Source of the DNA: Vibrio sp. JPW-9-11-11
GTDB lineage: Bacteria > Pseudomonadota > Gammaproteobacteria > Enterobacterales > Vibrionaceae
Assembly (NCBI RefSeq): GCF_013369335.1
Contig: NZ_SZQJ01000036.1
Span: 558,001-622,000 of the forward strand
DNA length: 64,000 bases
Reading direction: 5' to 3'
Positions within the stretch are counted from its first letter, which is position 1. Each line of letters opens with the position of its first letter. Below the pieces are notes generated by a model. That model had not been told where the DNA came from. It worked only from the letters and a program-made list of their open reading frames with translations, and searched no databases. The position numbers and the translations under genes are program-made. Of this stretch, positions 7,725 to 17,314 are shown in pieces.

Positions 7725-8390
7725 TTAGTGATGAGTCTGTCGGTTGGCGATGAACAACCAGTAGGTTATCGCCAGCGCCAATGCTAACCCGACGGGAGCA
7801 AGTAGCGCGCTGATGGCGTAATGAGCATAAAGGTTGGCGCCAACCATTCCGCCAATTAAAAAACCACTGAAGATGAACAAAAACAGCTTCGCTTTACGAT
7901 AGTCGAAGCTTTCTCCCCTCAGTTTGGCGCCAATCATAATGCCGAGATCGGTAATGATTCCTGTCATATGAGTGGTACGGACAATGGCGCCGCTGAATGT
8001 CGTGAGCATGGCGTTTTGCAGACCGCAAGCTGCGGAAGCAAAATATTGTCCGCTTTGGAAGTCCTCTTTGAGGAGAGAGTAAGCCGTGGCGAGCAACACA
8101 CTTTCTGCGCACAAAGCCACGCCATAGCGACGACCGAGTTTAAGCGCAGTCCCTTCGATAAAGGTGCCGCTCAGCGTCGCTCCAAACAAGAAACTGACCA
8201 CTATCAGAAAGAGATGAGTCGTTTGTTGGTTAAACTCAGCAATTGAGGTGCCTAATAAGGTCACTGTACCTGAAAGGTGTGATACGGCCTGATGCTGAAA
8301 GCCCAGCAGTCCAATAGCGTTGACAATGCCGGCAAGTAGGGCGAGTAGAAAAGCTCCGTACTCTACCCAGCGTGGAAGTTTAGAAATCAC
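7725..8390 (-). CDS. YoaK/DUF1275 membrane protein
   Basis: A 221-residue inner-membrane protein with about six hydrophobic segments. It fits the DUF1275 (YoaK) family: AGIVNAIGLLGFQHQAVSHLSGT near the N-terminus, and ACGLQNAMLTTFSGAIVRTTHMTGIITDLG in the middle (split here only for description). The family is widespread and its function is not established. The gene is monocistronic between AT-rich gaps. The 239 bases between it and the YjiH-family gene contain no gene. Confidence 0.82.
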   Translation of the reverse strand: MISKLPRWVEYGAFLLALLAGIVNAIGLLGFQHQAVSHLSGTVTLLGTSIAEFNQQTTHLFLIVVSFLFGATLSGTFIEGTALKLGRRYGVALCAESVLLATAYSLLKEDFQSGQYFASAACGLQNAMLTTFSGAIVRTTHMTGIITDLGIMIGAKLRGESFDYRKAKLFLFIFSGFLIGGMVGANLYAHYAISALLAPVGLALALAITYWLFIANRQTHH

Positions 8391-8475
8391 AATGCGCTCC
8401 TATAACTGAGGGGCGCAATTATAGTCCTCCTTAGCGTCAACGAATAGGGTAAGCGGTCAAAAACCACGTATTAGA

Positions 8476-8883
8476 TTAAGGGTACTGCTCAAGCTGACAA
8501 TCAAACTTGACCCAACCACTTTTACGTTGTTCGTAAACAGAGATACCCGGAGAAGGAAACGCTTTTTCGTTAAACACGCCAACAGGGACAACGATTGAAT
8601 CTGGTGCCGCTTGCAGCCGCAGTAACATAGTGGTGCTACAGCGGGGACAAAATGAGTAGGTGACACAATTTCCCGAGTCACTTAAGCGAGTGTAATCGAC
8701 CATTTCGCCGCTGTAGGAAACGTGTTGTTTAAGAAAACGAGCTTGCACGCCGAACACACTGCCGGTTCGTTTCTGACACTCGAAACAGTGACAGACTGCA
8801 GTGCGAATCGGCTCGCCTCGACAGACTAAATTGACTTGGCCGCAACTGCAATCGGCCATTCTTACTCTCTGCTGCTGTGCCAT
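8476..8883 (-). CDS. GFA / CENP-V-fold zinc-binding protein
   Basis: A 135-residue cytoplasmic protein of the GFA family, named after glutathione-dependent formaldehyde-activating enzyme. The zinc-binding cysteines are visible: CSCG near residues 13-16, CHCFECQ near 31-37, and FCPRCST near 78-84. The fold carries two zinc sites. Most members have unknown substrates and the formaldehyde role is disputed, so only the fold is assigned. A ribosome-binding site (AAGGAGATACA) precedes the ATG. It is divergent from the 203-residue hypothetical gene that follows. Confidence 0.85.
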   Translation of the reverse strand: MAQQQRVRMADCSCGQVNLVCRGEPIRTAVCHCFECQKRTGSVFGVQARFLKQHVSYSGEMVDYTRLSDSGNCVTYSFCPRCSTTMLLRLQAAPDSIVVPVGVFNEKAFPSPGISVYEQRKSGWVKFDCQLEQYP

Positions 8884-8951
8884 TGTATCTCCTTAAGTTA
8901 GCCTCTAACATACTCAACTAACGTATCCTTGCTCAAGAAAACAAAGTTCAG

Positions 8952-9563
8952 ATGAAAAAACGTTTGTTACCCATTCCACTGATTTTACTCATTCCGATTC
9001 TACTGCTCGTGGTTGTCACAATTGCGGGTATCTACCGATTTAGCTTATCCGATGAAGAAATAATAGCCAAGTTTCCCAATCAGACACCACGCGTTGATTC
9101 AGTGATGCGTGAGGTGTTTGGCCGAGAAACCGTTCATCCTTGGACGGTCAAAGTGCCCGAGAGTGAAGCGTTTACTTTTGTCAGTGACCAAGTTGAATTA
9201 GGGGTATATCGAGGGAGTTACCAAGAAGGAGCCGAACGTGGTGAGTTAGTGATAGATACCCAGCATCTCACTCAAGTCGCTGACGACCTATATCTCCATC
9301 CGATAGTGGTTAGCAACCAAGGCTCCGGGCGCTTTAGTTATCTCGCACTGAGCCAATACGACAGCTTTCGGCAACGTATGATGAGCCGCAGTGCCGAGTT
9401 TCTCGGGGATCGTATTAGTATCGAAGGCATTGAGCTGGAAGGAAATTTGGTGAAGGTCACCATTCAAGAACGTGAAGCCCATCAATCTATGGCAGAGGAA
9501 CCGCGCCAAATAACCACTATACTGTTCAAGTTGACCGAACAAGATAGTTTGGCAAAGCAATAG
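8952..9563 (+). CDS. Hypothetical membrane-anchored periplasmic protein
   Basis: A 203-residue protein that I do not recognise. Residues 5-27 are a long hydrophobic stretch without a clear cleavage site, so it is probably anchored in the inner membrane with the rest in the periplasm. The soluble part is mixed alpha/beta with several acidic segments and no cysteine or catalytic motif. It starts with ATG 8952, preceded by a weak purine-rich region, and stands as a single gene before the small CBM48 gene. Confidence 0.7.
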   Translation: MKKRLLPIPLILLIPILLLVVVTIAGIYRFSLSDEEIIAKFPNQTPRVDSVMREVFGRETVHPWTVKVPESEAFTFVSDQVELGVYRGSYQEGAERGELVIDTQHLTQVADDLYLHPIVVSNQGSGRFSYLALSQYDSFRQRMMSRSAEFLGDRISIEGIELEGNLVKVTIQEREAHQSMAEEPRQITTILFKLTEQDSLAKQ

Positions 9564-9665
9564 TTATGCACTTGGCCCGCAGTATTGAGTATGTGTGATG
9601 GATTGCTTATTATTTAACCTAACGAGTTATGAGATGGACCTTAATTGTCGCGAATGGAGTTAAAG

Positions 9666-9965
9666 ATGATCAATAAACGTTTTTTCAAAACTAAAGATGA
9701 GGTCGAAGTGACCTTTGAACTTGATGCTGAGCAGGTGAATCAATCAGTGGCAATAGTGGCTGACTTTCTCGATTGGCAGCCAACGGAGATGAAACGAGTT
9801 GCCAAATCAAAAAGTTACAAGTTTAAGACTCGTTTGCCCAAAGATCAGTACTTCGAGTTTCGGTACTTGGTTGATAAAGAAAAGTGGGTAAATGATCCTC
9901 AGGCAGACCAATACCGTCCGAATGGCTTTGGTGAAGACAACGCTATGGTGTCAACCTATCAGTGA
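9666..9965 (+). CDS. Stand-alone CBM48 / isoamylase N-terminal domain protein
   Basis: A 99-residue protein made almost entirely of one immunoglobulin-like CBM48 (early-set) domain. The typical pattern is VTFELDAEQ, then VADFLDWQPTEM, then a lysine-rich turn and YFEFRYLVDKEKWVNDP. In larger proteins this domain binds glycogen-like glucans or regulates AMPK. Single-domain copies are common in vibrios and related bacteria, and their role is not known. The start chosen is ATG 9666, six bases after GGAG; an upstream in-frame TTG (9645) is less likely. A strong terminator follows. Confidence 0.85.
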   Translation: MINKRFFKTKDEVEVTFELDAEQVNQSVAIVADFLDWQPTEMKRVAKSKSYKFKTRLPKDQYFEFRYLVDKEKWVNDPQADQYRPNGFGEDNAMVSTYQ

Positions 9966-10004
9966 TAGTTATTGTTTTGACCGTTATGGTTAAATCCTGT
10001 CAAT

Positions 10005-10028
10005 AAAGGCGCGTTTTGCGCCTTTTTT
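10005..10028 (+). terminator. Terminator after the CBM48 gene
   Basis: AAAGGCGC (10005-10012) pairs with GCGCCTTT (10018-10025) around a 5-base loop and is followed by further T residues. Confidence 0.9.
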
Positions 10029-10103
10029 AATGTAAATTTGACCGTTGTCAGGTGACAACGTACAGAGAAATTCGTACCCTTAGGCCTTTGGTTATTTCAA
10101 TTA

Positions 10104-11420
10104 TTGGGTCAAATTGTGCAGTCTAGAAGTTTGAAGTCTCGCTTCCAAGCCCTATCGCGGCCAAAGAAAATGATGGTGCTGAGCTTACCTATGCTTGCTG
10201 CGGTGGCCCTCTCGTTACCAGAGAACGGCCGAAATCAACGCACCATTGATCTGTCTCTCCCTGAGTCGAACCTAGTGTACGACATCCTACATGACAACGA
10301 CGTGGTTACGGATGTACCGAACTATGAGTATGTCATTCAAGCTGGCGATAACCTCAGTAGTATTTTTCAACAGTTGGGCTTTGGTTACAGCGAGCTGATG
10401 AAAATCATGGAAACGGATCTTAACTTTCTTGCGTTGGATACCTTGAAGCCGGGAAATACGCTGCGTTTTTGGCGAGATGAAGAAACACAAGCTTTGGCGA
10501 AAATGGAGCTTGAGTTCAGTTTGGTTGAGCGAGCGGTTTATACACGCATGGATGACGGCAATTACGAGTTTAGTGATGTCAAAATACCGGGTGTGTGGAA
10601 ATCTTTTGCTATGGTCGGTGCGATTAACGGGAGTTTTTCGCAGTCAGTGAATGCCCTCGGACTTGGTAAAAGCGAGATTGAACAGGTGGTTAGCCTGCTC
10701 AAGGATAAGATTAATTTTTCACGTGACTTGCGAGCAGGTGACCGTTTTGAAGTTGTTCAGTCGCGCCAATTTGTGGGTGAGCAGTTAACAGGTAATCGAG
10801 AAATTCAAGCGGTCAAGATTTATAATCGTGGTCGAGTGTTGTCAGCGTATTTGCATAGCGATGGTCAGTACTACGATGCGAAAGGTGACAGCCTGCAACG
10901 TGCATTCCAACGCAAACCGGTTAACAGTGGGTATCGCCTTAGTTCGCACTTTAACCCAAATCGGAAGCATCCTGTAACAGGGCGAGTCGCACCGCATAAC
11001 GGGACGGATTGGGCAACGCCAACAGGGACACCGATAGTGTCAACCGGTGATGGGGTAGTGGTCATGACACGTAAACACCCATACGCAGGTAACTACGTTG
11101 TGATTCAACACGGCAGTCGCTACAAAACTCGTTACTTGCACTTAAGCAAAATCTTGGTCCGCAAAGGGCAAAAGGTGTCGCGTGGGCAACGAATCGGACT
11201 TTCGGGGGCAACCGGCCGAGTTACTGGACCTCATATTCACTATGAGCTGATCGATCGTGGTCGTCCGGTGAACGCAATGAAGGCCAACATTCCGATGGCA
11301 AACTCGGTGCCGAAACAGCAGATGGCGGCGTTTAGAACCAAACGTGATGAAATGGACAAGATGTTGAAGCAACGAGAAATAGAAGTTGCGCAACAGAGCA
11401 AGTCTCAAACCACCAGTTAA
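10104..11420 (+). CDS. mepM: Murein DD-endopeptidase, MepM-like (OapA-LysM-M23)
   Basis: A cell-wall hydrolase that cleaves D-Ala-meso-DAP cross-links so that new peptidoglycan strands can be inserted. At 438 residues it matches MepM length. There is one N-terminal transmembrane segment (about residues 22-40). A LysM/OapA-like region follows (YEYVIQAGDNLSSIFQQLGF, residues 73-92). The C-terminal M23 domain has the zinc ligands HNGTD and HIHYE with SGATGRVTGPH between them. The start is uncertain: TTG 10104 or GTG 10116, neither with a good ribosome-binding site. Vibrios carry several M23 paralogues, so exact orthology is not certain. A terminator follows immediately. Confidence 0.85.
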   Translation: MGQIVQSRSLKSRFQALSRPKKMMVLSLPMLAAVALSLPENGRNQRTIDLSLPESNLVYDILHDNDVVTDVPNYEYVIQAGDNLSSIFQQLGFGYSELMKIMETDLNFLALDTLKPGNTLRFWRDEETQALAKMELEFSLVERAVYTRMDDGNYEFSDVKIPGVWKSFAMVGAINGSFSQSVNALGLGKSEIEQVVSLLKDKINFSRDLRAGDRFEVVQSRQFVGEQLTGNREIQAVKIYNRGRVLSAYLHSDGQYYDAKGDSLQRAFQRKPVNSGYRLSSHFNPNRKHPVTGRVAPHNGTDWATPTGTPIVSTGDGVVVMTRKHPYAGNYVVIQHGSRYKTRYLHLSKILVRKGQKVSRGQRIGLSGATGRVTGPHIHYELIDRGRPVNAMKANIPMANSVPKQQMAAFRTKRDEMDKMLKQREIEVAQQSKSQTTS

Positions 11421-11421
11421 T

Positions 11422-11447
11422 AAAAGCTCCTCCGGGAGCTTTTTTTG
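11422..11447 (+). terminator. Terminator after the M23 endopeptidase gene
   Basis: AAAAGCTCC (11422-11430) pairs with GGAGCTTTT across a TCCG loop and runs into seven T. Confidence 0.92.
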
Positions 11448-11655
11448 TTCGTGATGAACGTATAAGTTGCACTACATAAATGTCATCAATGTTGCAGTTT
11501 TTAGTGATCATTGCGATGAAAAAGTAACCGAATAGTCAATAAATTTCACAAATTGATTTCCCTCAAGTTTGTATGGTTTTTATGTGCTACTTTGCGGCGC
11601 AAATTACAATGATTCCTTCAATCAATAAAACAAAACCCTACAAAAGGAAATCAAA

Positions 11656-12303
11656 ATGAAAAAAACACTTTTAAGCCTAACCGTTCTTACCACTCTAGCT
11701 TCAGCCAATGCTTTTGCGCATCAAGAAGGGGAGTTTATTGTACGTGGTGGCTTAGCAGCGGTGGTACCCAACGAAAGCAGTGGTGATGTTTTGGACAGTC
11801 CAGGTTCAAAGTTTTCGCTCGATTCTAACATCCAGCTTGGGTTAACAGTTGGCTACATGCTAACTGATAACGTCAGCTTTGAAGTACTAGCGGCAACACC
11901 ATTTAAACATGAAATCTCGACCAACTATGGTGGCTTAGGCGATATCGCTGAAACGAAGCATTTACCACCAACCTTTATGGTTCAGTACTATTTCGGTGAG
12001 TCAGCTAGTGACTTGCGTCCATATATTGGTGCGGGTATCAACTACACGGTTTTCTTTGATGAGGATCTAAATAGTACCGCGACGTCCAACGGCTTAAGTA
12101 ACTTATCTCTCGACGATTCATGGGGGCTTGCCGCGAACGTGGGCCTGGACTACATGGTTAATGAAGATTGGTTTATCAATGCTTCGGTATGGTATGCAGA
12201 CATCGATACGACTGCAAAGTACACAGCTGGCGGGCAAGAGTATTCAACTAAGGTTGACATTGATCCTTGGGTATTCATGATTGGCGGCGGTTACAAGTTT
12301 TAA
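11656..12303 (+). CDS. ompW: Outer membrane protein OmpW
   Basis: An eight-stranded outer-membrane beta-barrel of 215 residues. The signal peptide ends ANAFA-HQEG. Features of the OmpW family are the N-terminal GEFIVRGGLAAVVP, the central TFMVQYYFG and LRPYIGAGINYTVFF, and the C-terminal aromatic YKF. OmpW is a minor porin linked to uptake of small hydrophobic molecules and stress. An excellent ribosome-binding site (AAAAGGAAATCAAA) precedes the ATG. The 235 bases upstream are AT-rich and must contain its promoter; no specific operator is clear. Confidence 0.95.
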   Translation: MKKTLLSLTVLTTLASANAFAHQEGEFIVRGGLAAVVPNESSGDVLDSPGSKFSLDSNIQLGLTVGYMLTDNVSFEVLAATPFKHEISTNYGGLGDIAETKHLPPTFMVQYYFGESASDLRPYIGAGINYTVFFDEDLNSTATSNGLSNLSLDDSWGLAANVGLDYMVNEDWFINASVWYADIDTTAKYTAGGQEYSTKVDIDPWVFMIGGGYKF

Positions 12304-12323
12304 GCCAGTCTAGAGCAAGCATT

Positions 12324-12353
12324 AAAAAGGCTTCCAACAGGAAGCCTTTTTTT
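12324..12353. terminator. Bidirectional terminator between ompW and ppsA
   Basis: AAAAAGGCTTCC (12324-12335) and GGAAGCCTTTTTTT form a 12-bp stem with an AACA loop. T-runs occur on both strands, so it ends both convergent genes. Confidence 0.93.
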
Positions 12354-12360
12354 GTGCGGG

Positions 12361-14730
12361 TTACTTACCCACTTGACCAAGCTGCAGCCAAGTGTCGATC
12401 ACCGTATCAGGGTTGAGTGACACAGAACTGATGCCTTGCTCCATTAGCCATTCGGCGAGATCTTCGTGATCTGATGGGCCTTGACCACAAATACCCACGT
12501 ATTTACCAGCTTTAGTCGCTGCATCAATCGCCATTTTGAGCATCGCCTTAACGGCTGGATTACGTTCGTCAAATAGGTGGGCCACGTCACCAGAGTCTCG
12601 GTCGAGGCCGAGAGTGAGTTGAGTCATATCGTTTGAGCCAATAGAGAAACCATCAAAGTACTTGAGGAATTCGTCGGCCAACACGGCATTGGATGGCAGC
12701 TCACACATCATAATGACCTTGAGCCCTTGAACGCCACGGCGAAGGTCGAACTTAGCCAATAGATCAATCACTGATGCCGCCTCGCTCGGTGTGCGCACGA
12801 ATGGGATCATAATTTCGACATTTTTCAATCCCATTTCATTGCGAACGCGTTTAATCGCTTGGGTTTCGAGTTCGAAGCAGTCTTCAAATACAGGCGAAAT
12901 ATAACGAGAGGCGCCACGGAAACCGAGCATTGGGTTCTCTTCATGCGGTTCGTAATCCTGGCCGCCGACCAGATTGCTGTACTCGTTTGACTTAAAGTCC
13001 GACATACGCACAATGACACGTTTTGGCCAAAAGGCCGCAGCAATAGTCGCGATCCCTTCAGTCAGTTTGCTTACATAAAAGTCGATCGGGTCTTGGTAGC
13101 CGCGAATACGTTGAGTGATCTCAGCCTTGAGTTCATCGCTTTGCGCGTCAAAATTAAGCAGCGCTTTCGGGTGAATACCAATCATCTTATTGATAATGAA
13201 CTCAAGTCGAGCAAGGCCAACGCCTTCATTTGGAATTTGAGCAAAGTCGAAAGCGCGGTCTGGGTTGCCGACGTTCATCATCACTTTGGTCGGAAGCATT
13301 GGCAGTTCATCCACCGCAGAGCGTTTGATTTCAAAATCTAACTCGCCCTGATACACGTAGCCCGTTTCACCTTCCGCACAAGAGACAGTGACGGTCATAC
13401 CATCGGTGAGTTGTGTGGTCGCATGGCCACAGCCAACGATGGCAGGAATGCCCAGTTCACGCGCAATGATTGCCGCATGACACGTTCGTCCGCCTCGATT
13501 TGTAACGATGGCAGAGGCTTTTTTCATGACCGGCTCCCAATCTGGGTCGGTCATGTCGGTAACCAGCACATCGCCATCTTGAACCAGCGACATTTGATCG
13601 AGTGAATCTACCAAGCGTACTGTTCCTGCACCGATGCGCTGACCAATCGCTCGTCCTTCGACCAATATTTCTGCTTTGTTGTGCAGTTCATAGCGCTCAA
13701 TGACGTTTTGCTCGGTTTGTGAGCAAACAGTTTCTGGGCGGGCTTGGACGATGTACAGTTTGCCATCGATACCATCTTTGGCCCATTCAATATCCATTGG
13801 ACGCTGATAGTGCTGCTCAATGATCATGGCCTGCTTCGCGAGCTGTTTAATTTCTTCATCGCTGAGTGAGAAGCTCTGACGTTCTTGTTCGTTGGTATCA
13901 ATGATATCGACTTGTTTGCCAATTTCTTGGTTGGTTGAGTAGATCATCTTGATAAGCTTAGAACCAAAGGTTTTCTTCACGATTGGCTGGTGGCCAGCCT
14001 CTAGTAGCGGCTTGTGCACATAAAATTCATCGGGATTGACCGCACCTTGAACCACCATTTCGCCAAGGCCCCAAGAGGAGGTGATGAACACCACTTGATC
14101 GAACCCTGATTCAGTGTCTAGGGTGAACATTACGCCGGAAGACGCTTTGTCCGAGCGCACCATACGTTGTATCCCCGCCGAGAGCGAGATACCTCGATGG
14201 TCGAAGCCTTGGTGAACACGATAGGAAATCGCACGGTCGTTAAAAAGAGAAGCGTAAACATGCTTGGTCGCTTCTAATACGGCGTCAATACCTTTGACAT
14301 TAAGGAAGGTCTCTTGTTGACCAGCAAATGACGCATCGGGTAAATCTTCCGCCGTGGCAGACGATCGCACCGCGACAGATAGCTCGTCGTTACCTTCGAT
14401 AAGTGTTGTGTAGTTATCACGGATATCTTGCTCGAGATCCGCAGGGAATGGGGCGTCTAATACCCATTGACGTATTGTCGCGCCTGTCTTGCGCAGAGCG
14501 TCTACATCGTCAACGTCCAGTTCATCTAACAATTGGTGAATACGGTCGTCCAGTCCTTCGTAATCTAGAAACTGGTTAAACGCATAAGACGTGGTCGCAA
14601 AGCCGTTCGGCACAGAAACGCCAGCATTGGCAAGGTTAGAAACCATTTCACCAAGTGAAGCATTTTTACCGCCGACTTTGTCGACATCTTCCATCGATAG
14701 ACCATCGAACCAGAGGGTGTTTTTTTGCAT
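12361..14730 (-). CDS. ppsA: Phosphoenolpyruvate synthase
   Basis: Converts pyruvate, ATP and water into phosphoenolpyruvate, AMP and phosphate for gluconeogenesis. The start is set at ATG 14728-14730 because GGAGAAAGAC lies just upstream and the resulting 789 residues match E. coli PpsA; a longer frame to 14790 has no site. The N-terminus has VGGKNASLGEMVSNL and SSATAEDLPDASFAGQQ of the ATP-binding domain. The swivelling phospho-His domain has GGRTCHAAIIARELG. The C-terminal TIM barrel has SDFKSNEYSNLVGG and SIGSNDMTQLTLGLDRDS. Its regulator ppsR lies divergently upstream. Confidence 0.97.
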   Translation of the reverse strand: MQKNTLWFDGLSMEDVDKVGGKNASLGEMVSNLANAGVSVPNGFATTSYAFNQFLDYEGLDDRIHQLLDELDVDDVDALRKTGATIRQWVLDAPFPADLEQDIRDNYTTLIEGNDELSVAVRSSATAEDLPDASFAGQQETFLNVKGIDAVLEATKHVYASLFNDRAISYRVHQGFDHRGISLSAGIQRMVRSDKASSGVMFTLDTESGFDQVVFITSSWGLGEMVVQGAVNPDEFYVHKPLLEAGHQPIVKKTFGSKLIKMIYSTNQEIGKQVDIIDTNEQERQSFSLSDEEIKQLAKQAMIIEQHYQRPMDIEWAKDGIDGKLYIVQARPETVCSQTEQNVIERYELHNKAEILVEGRAIGQRIGAGTVRLVDSLDQMSLVQDGDVLVTDMTDPDWEPVMKKASAIVTNRGGRTCHAAIIARELGIPAIVGCGHATTQLTDGMTVTVSCAEGETGYVYQGELDFEIKRSAVDELPMLPTKVMMNVGNPDRAFDFAQIPNEGVGLARLEFIINKMIGIHPKALLNFDAQSDELKAEITQRIRGYQDPIDFYVSKLTEGIATIAAAFWPKRVIVRMSDFKSNEYSNLVGGQDYEPHEENPMLGFRGASRYISPVFEDCFELETQAIKRVRNEMGLKNVEIMIPFVRTPSEAASVIDLLAKFDLRRGVQGLKVIMMCELPSNAVLADEFLKYFDGFSIGSNDMTQLTLGLDRDSGDVAHLFDERNPAVKAMLKMAIDAATKAGKYVGICGQGPSDHEDLAEWLMEQGISSVSLNPDTVIDTWLQLGQVGK

Positions 14731-14902
14731 GTCTTTCTCCAGAAACATTGCAGCGTAGGGATTAAGGCAAACGATTACGTGTGAGCTCAAAAAAATTCAC
14801 AACGAATTTCTAAAGCTGTGGGGGACGTAACAGCCAGCCAGGTTTTGTTATCGATATTATGGCTATTATCCTACTCAAAATAATTTGAAAGTTTAAAATA
14901 AA

Positions 14903-15736
14903 ATGCAAACTGAAAGTCAAAGTCGTGATGTGTTCTATGTTTCTGACGGAACCGCGATAACATGCGAGACTCTGGGACATGTCGTTTTAGGCCAATTCCC
15001 TTTTCAAGCCAATGAGAAAACCTTTCCATTTGTCGAAAGTGAGGACAAGTTGGCGGACCTGGTAAAAGAGATTGAAGTGTCTTACCAAAAACATGGCATC
15101 AAGCCACTGGTGTTTTTTTCTCTGGTGTTGCCTGAGTTACGTGACAAGCTATTGGCGTCAAACTGCTATGGCTACGACGTACTCGAAAGCATAGTGCAGC
15201 GGGTACAAGATGATATTCAAATGGAACCTAAGCCTAAGTTGCAGCGTTCACGCAGTGTTGGGCGTGATACGGACAAGTATTTCGACCGCATCGCGGCGAT
15301 AGAATATACCTTGGCTCATGATGATGGGATAACGTTAAAGGGGCTTGAGCAAGCGGATATCATCTTGCTTGGGGTGTCACGTAGCGGCAAAACCCCGACC
15401 AGTCTCTATATGGCGATGCAGTTTGGTCTGCGAGTGGTGAATTATCCGTTTATCGATGACGACCTAGCGCGGATGAAGCTATTGCCCGAGTTTGAGATTT
15501 ATCGACATAAGCTGTTTGGATTAACCATAAATCCCGAGCGTTTGACTGAAATACGTGAAAACCGCTTGGCAGGCAGTGACTACGCGAGTAATGAACAGTG
15601 CCGTCATGAGTTACAAACGGTTGAAGCGCTGTTTCGCCGTGAGGCGATTCCGTATATCAACACTTCTTCGTTGTCCGTCGAAGAGATTTCGACCCGAATT
15701 TTGGAAAAGACCGGCTTAAGACGCCAACTGCTCTAG
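14903..15736 (+). CDS. ppsR: PEP synthase regulatory protein PpsR (DUF299)
   Basis: A bifunctional kinase/pyrophosphorylase that inactivates PpsA by ADP-dependent phosphorylation of a threonine and reactivates it by phosphorolysis. The 277 residues match the family. The P-loop GVSRSGKT (157-164) and the N-terminal FYVSDGTAITCETLGHVVL are diagnostic. The gene is divergent from ppsA across 172 bases, the standard arrangement. No strong ribosome-binding site precedes ATG 14903. Its 3' end overlaps by four bases the convergent solute-binding gene. Confidence 0.95.
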   Translation: MQTESQSRDVFYVSDGTAITCETLGHVVLGQFPFQANEKTFPFVESEDKLADLVKEIEVSYQKHGIKPLVFFSLVLPELRDKLLASNCYGYDVLESIVQRVQDDIQMEPKPKLQRSRSVGRDTDKYFDRIAAIEYTLAHDDGITLKGLEQADIILLGVSRSGKTPTSLYMAMQFGLRVVNYPFIDDDLARMKLLPEFEIYRHKLFGLTINPERLTEIRENRLAGSDYASNEQCRHELQTVEALFRREAIPYINTSSLSVEEISTRILEKTGLRRQLL

Positions 15737-16470
15737 TGGCTTTCGCGGAGTTTGCGAAACTGCTCATCGAGCAAGTTTTTCAGTGTGTCCGCACTGTCTA
15801 GTTGCCTCGAAATCAGCATATAAAACTTGTGCGGTGCCATATTTGGTACCGCCATCGACATGATCTCATCGCCAATTAAAGAGTCACCACGCGGATCTTT
15901 ATTGCCCGTCAGGATTTCAGCCCAGCTAAGGTATACGTCGCACTCCCCAGTTTCGAGTTGGTCCAAGGACTGTTGAATGGTATGGGCAGAGGCATCGATA
16001 TGATTTAATCCAAAATCGGCGTAGTTATAATTGTGGTTGCCACACACTTTGTAGTTTTCTAGGTCGCTGCTTTCGGTGATAGCCAAGCCATCGGGGAAGT
16101 GCCGAGTAGAGAAAAGGTAGTAAGGGGTGATGGTGTAATACCACTCAGTATACAGGTAATCTTGCTCGCGATTTTCGCTGTAGGAGGCACTCACCGAGAG
16201 GTCATAATTGCCGTTTTTGGTTCCTTTTAGGCAGCGCGACCAAGAGGTCATGACGAACTCGTAGCTGATCCCGTGGAGTCCCAGTACTCGTTCCAGCACT
16301 TCAACGTCAAACCCTTTTGCTTGCTCATCTTCTAGGTAGGTGTACGGGCGCCAGTCGATGATGTCACCGCACACTTTAAGGTGCGGAATGTCATCGAAAG
16401 TGTGGCTCGATGCGCCAGCACTAATGACCAACGCCAGCAACAAGATGAGTTTGTGAATAAAGCAAGGCAT
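15733..16470 (-). CDS. Periplasmic amino-acid-type solute-binding protein (SBP_bac_3)
   Basis: A secreted protein of about 245 residues. Start ATG 16470 is chosen because AGAGGT lies seven bases upstream and a clean signal peptide (FIHKLILLLALVISAGASS) follows. The mature part has the type 3 binding-protein pattern: LKVCGDIIDWRPYTYLED, GFDVEVLERVLGLHG and YDLSVSASYSENREQDYLY. No permease or ATPase gene is adjacent, so the partner is unknown; many vibrios carry such orphan binding proteins that may serve as sensors. It lies alone between ppsR and hutD. Confidence 0.8.
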   Translation of the reverse strand: MPCFIHKLILLLALVISAGASSHTFDDIPHLKVCGDIIDWRPYTYLEDEQAKGFDVEVLERVLGLHGISYEFVMTSWSRCLKGTKNGNYDLSVSASYSENREQDYLYTEWYYTITPYYLFSTRHFPDGLAITESSDLENYKVCGNHNYNYADFGLNHIDASAHTIQQSLDQLETGECDVYLSWAEILTGNKDPRGDSLIGDEIMSMAVPNMAPHKFYMLISRQLDSADTLKNLLDEQFRKLRESH

Positions 16471-16531
16471 GACGATTACCTCTGTTGCATACATTATCCA
16501 CAGTATAGTTAAGGATTTTAGCCGTTACCCA

Positions 16532-17314
16532 TCAGTTGGCAGGTTGAACCAGCGGAAAGTGTAACGTCGGATGAGTTGTGACAAGCGCGTCGTAGTTGTA
16601 AACCTGCTTGAGCAACTCAGGCGTTAAGGCCTGTTTTGGCGCCGCATCACACACAATTTTACCTTGATGCAGCATCACCATGCGGTCAGCAAACTGAGCC
16701 GCTAGGTTCAAATCGTGCAACACCACTACCACGGCTGCGTTAGAGTGTTGTGCGAGCTGACGGGCAATTCTCAGCGTATTTTGTTGGTGCGCAAGGTCGA
16801 GCGCTGAGGTGGGTTCGTCGAGCATCAAAATGGTTTCCTCACCTGAGTGGGCCAGTTGAACTAACACTCTGGCCAAATGCAGCCGCTGTTTCTCCCCACC
16901 GGAAAGCGCGGGGTATGGGCGTGTGGCGAGGTGTGATACGTCAGTCACCTTCATCTTCTCTTGCGCCAGTGCCGCGACAACTTTTTGCGGCTGCTCTAGC
17001 GGTATCGCGCCAAGCTCGACGACTTCATGAGCTAAAAAGGGAAAGCTCAGCGTACTGTGTTGAGGCAACATGCCTAAATGCTTAGCGAGTTTGTTTAAGG
17101 ACCATTGCTGGCGCGGGATGCCAAAATAGCGAATATCATTGTCTGACGGAATTTCGCCGCTAAGCAGTTTGAGTAGGGTACTTTTCCCCGCTCCATTTGG
17201 TCCAAGCAAGGCGGTCACTTCACCGCGGTGGATATCGATATTGATGTCATCGAGCACCACTCGGTGACCAAAACGCAGTGATAGGTGGCGACCAGATAAC
17301 GCGATAGTGCTCAT
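16532..17314 (-). CDS. hutD: Haem ABC transporter ATPase HutD (HmuV-type)
   Basis: The cytoplasmic ATPase that drives haem import across the inner membrane, 260 residues. It shows Walker A GPNGAGKST, the signature LSGGEKQR, and Walker B ILMLDEPTSALD, then the switch histidine in VLHDLNLA. Its start codon overlaps the hutC stop (TAATG), so the two are translationally coupled. It is last in the tonB-exbB-exbD-hutBCD operon. Confidence 0.93.
   Translation of the reverse strand: MSTIALSGRHLSLRFGHRVVLDDINIDIHRGEVTALLGPNGAGKSTLLKLLSGEIPSDNDIRYFGIPRQQWSLNKLAKHLGMLPQHSTLSFPFLAHEVVELGAIPLEQPQKVVAALAQEKMKVTDVSHLATRPYPALSGGEKQRLHLARVLVQLAHSGEETILMLDEPTSALDLAHQQNTLRIARQLAQHSNAAVVVVLHDLNLAAQFADRMVMLHQGKIVCDAAPKQALTPELLKQVYNYDALVTTHPTLHFPLVQPAN

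Noticed and set aside
14731..14790. Extended N-terminus for ppsA
   Set aside because: The extra 20 codons have no ribosome-binding site and would cover the GGAGAAAG site of the correct start.
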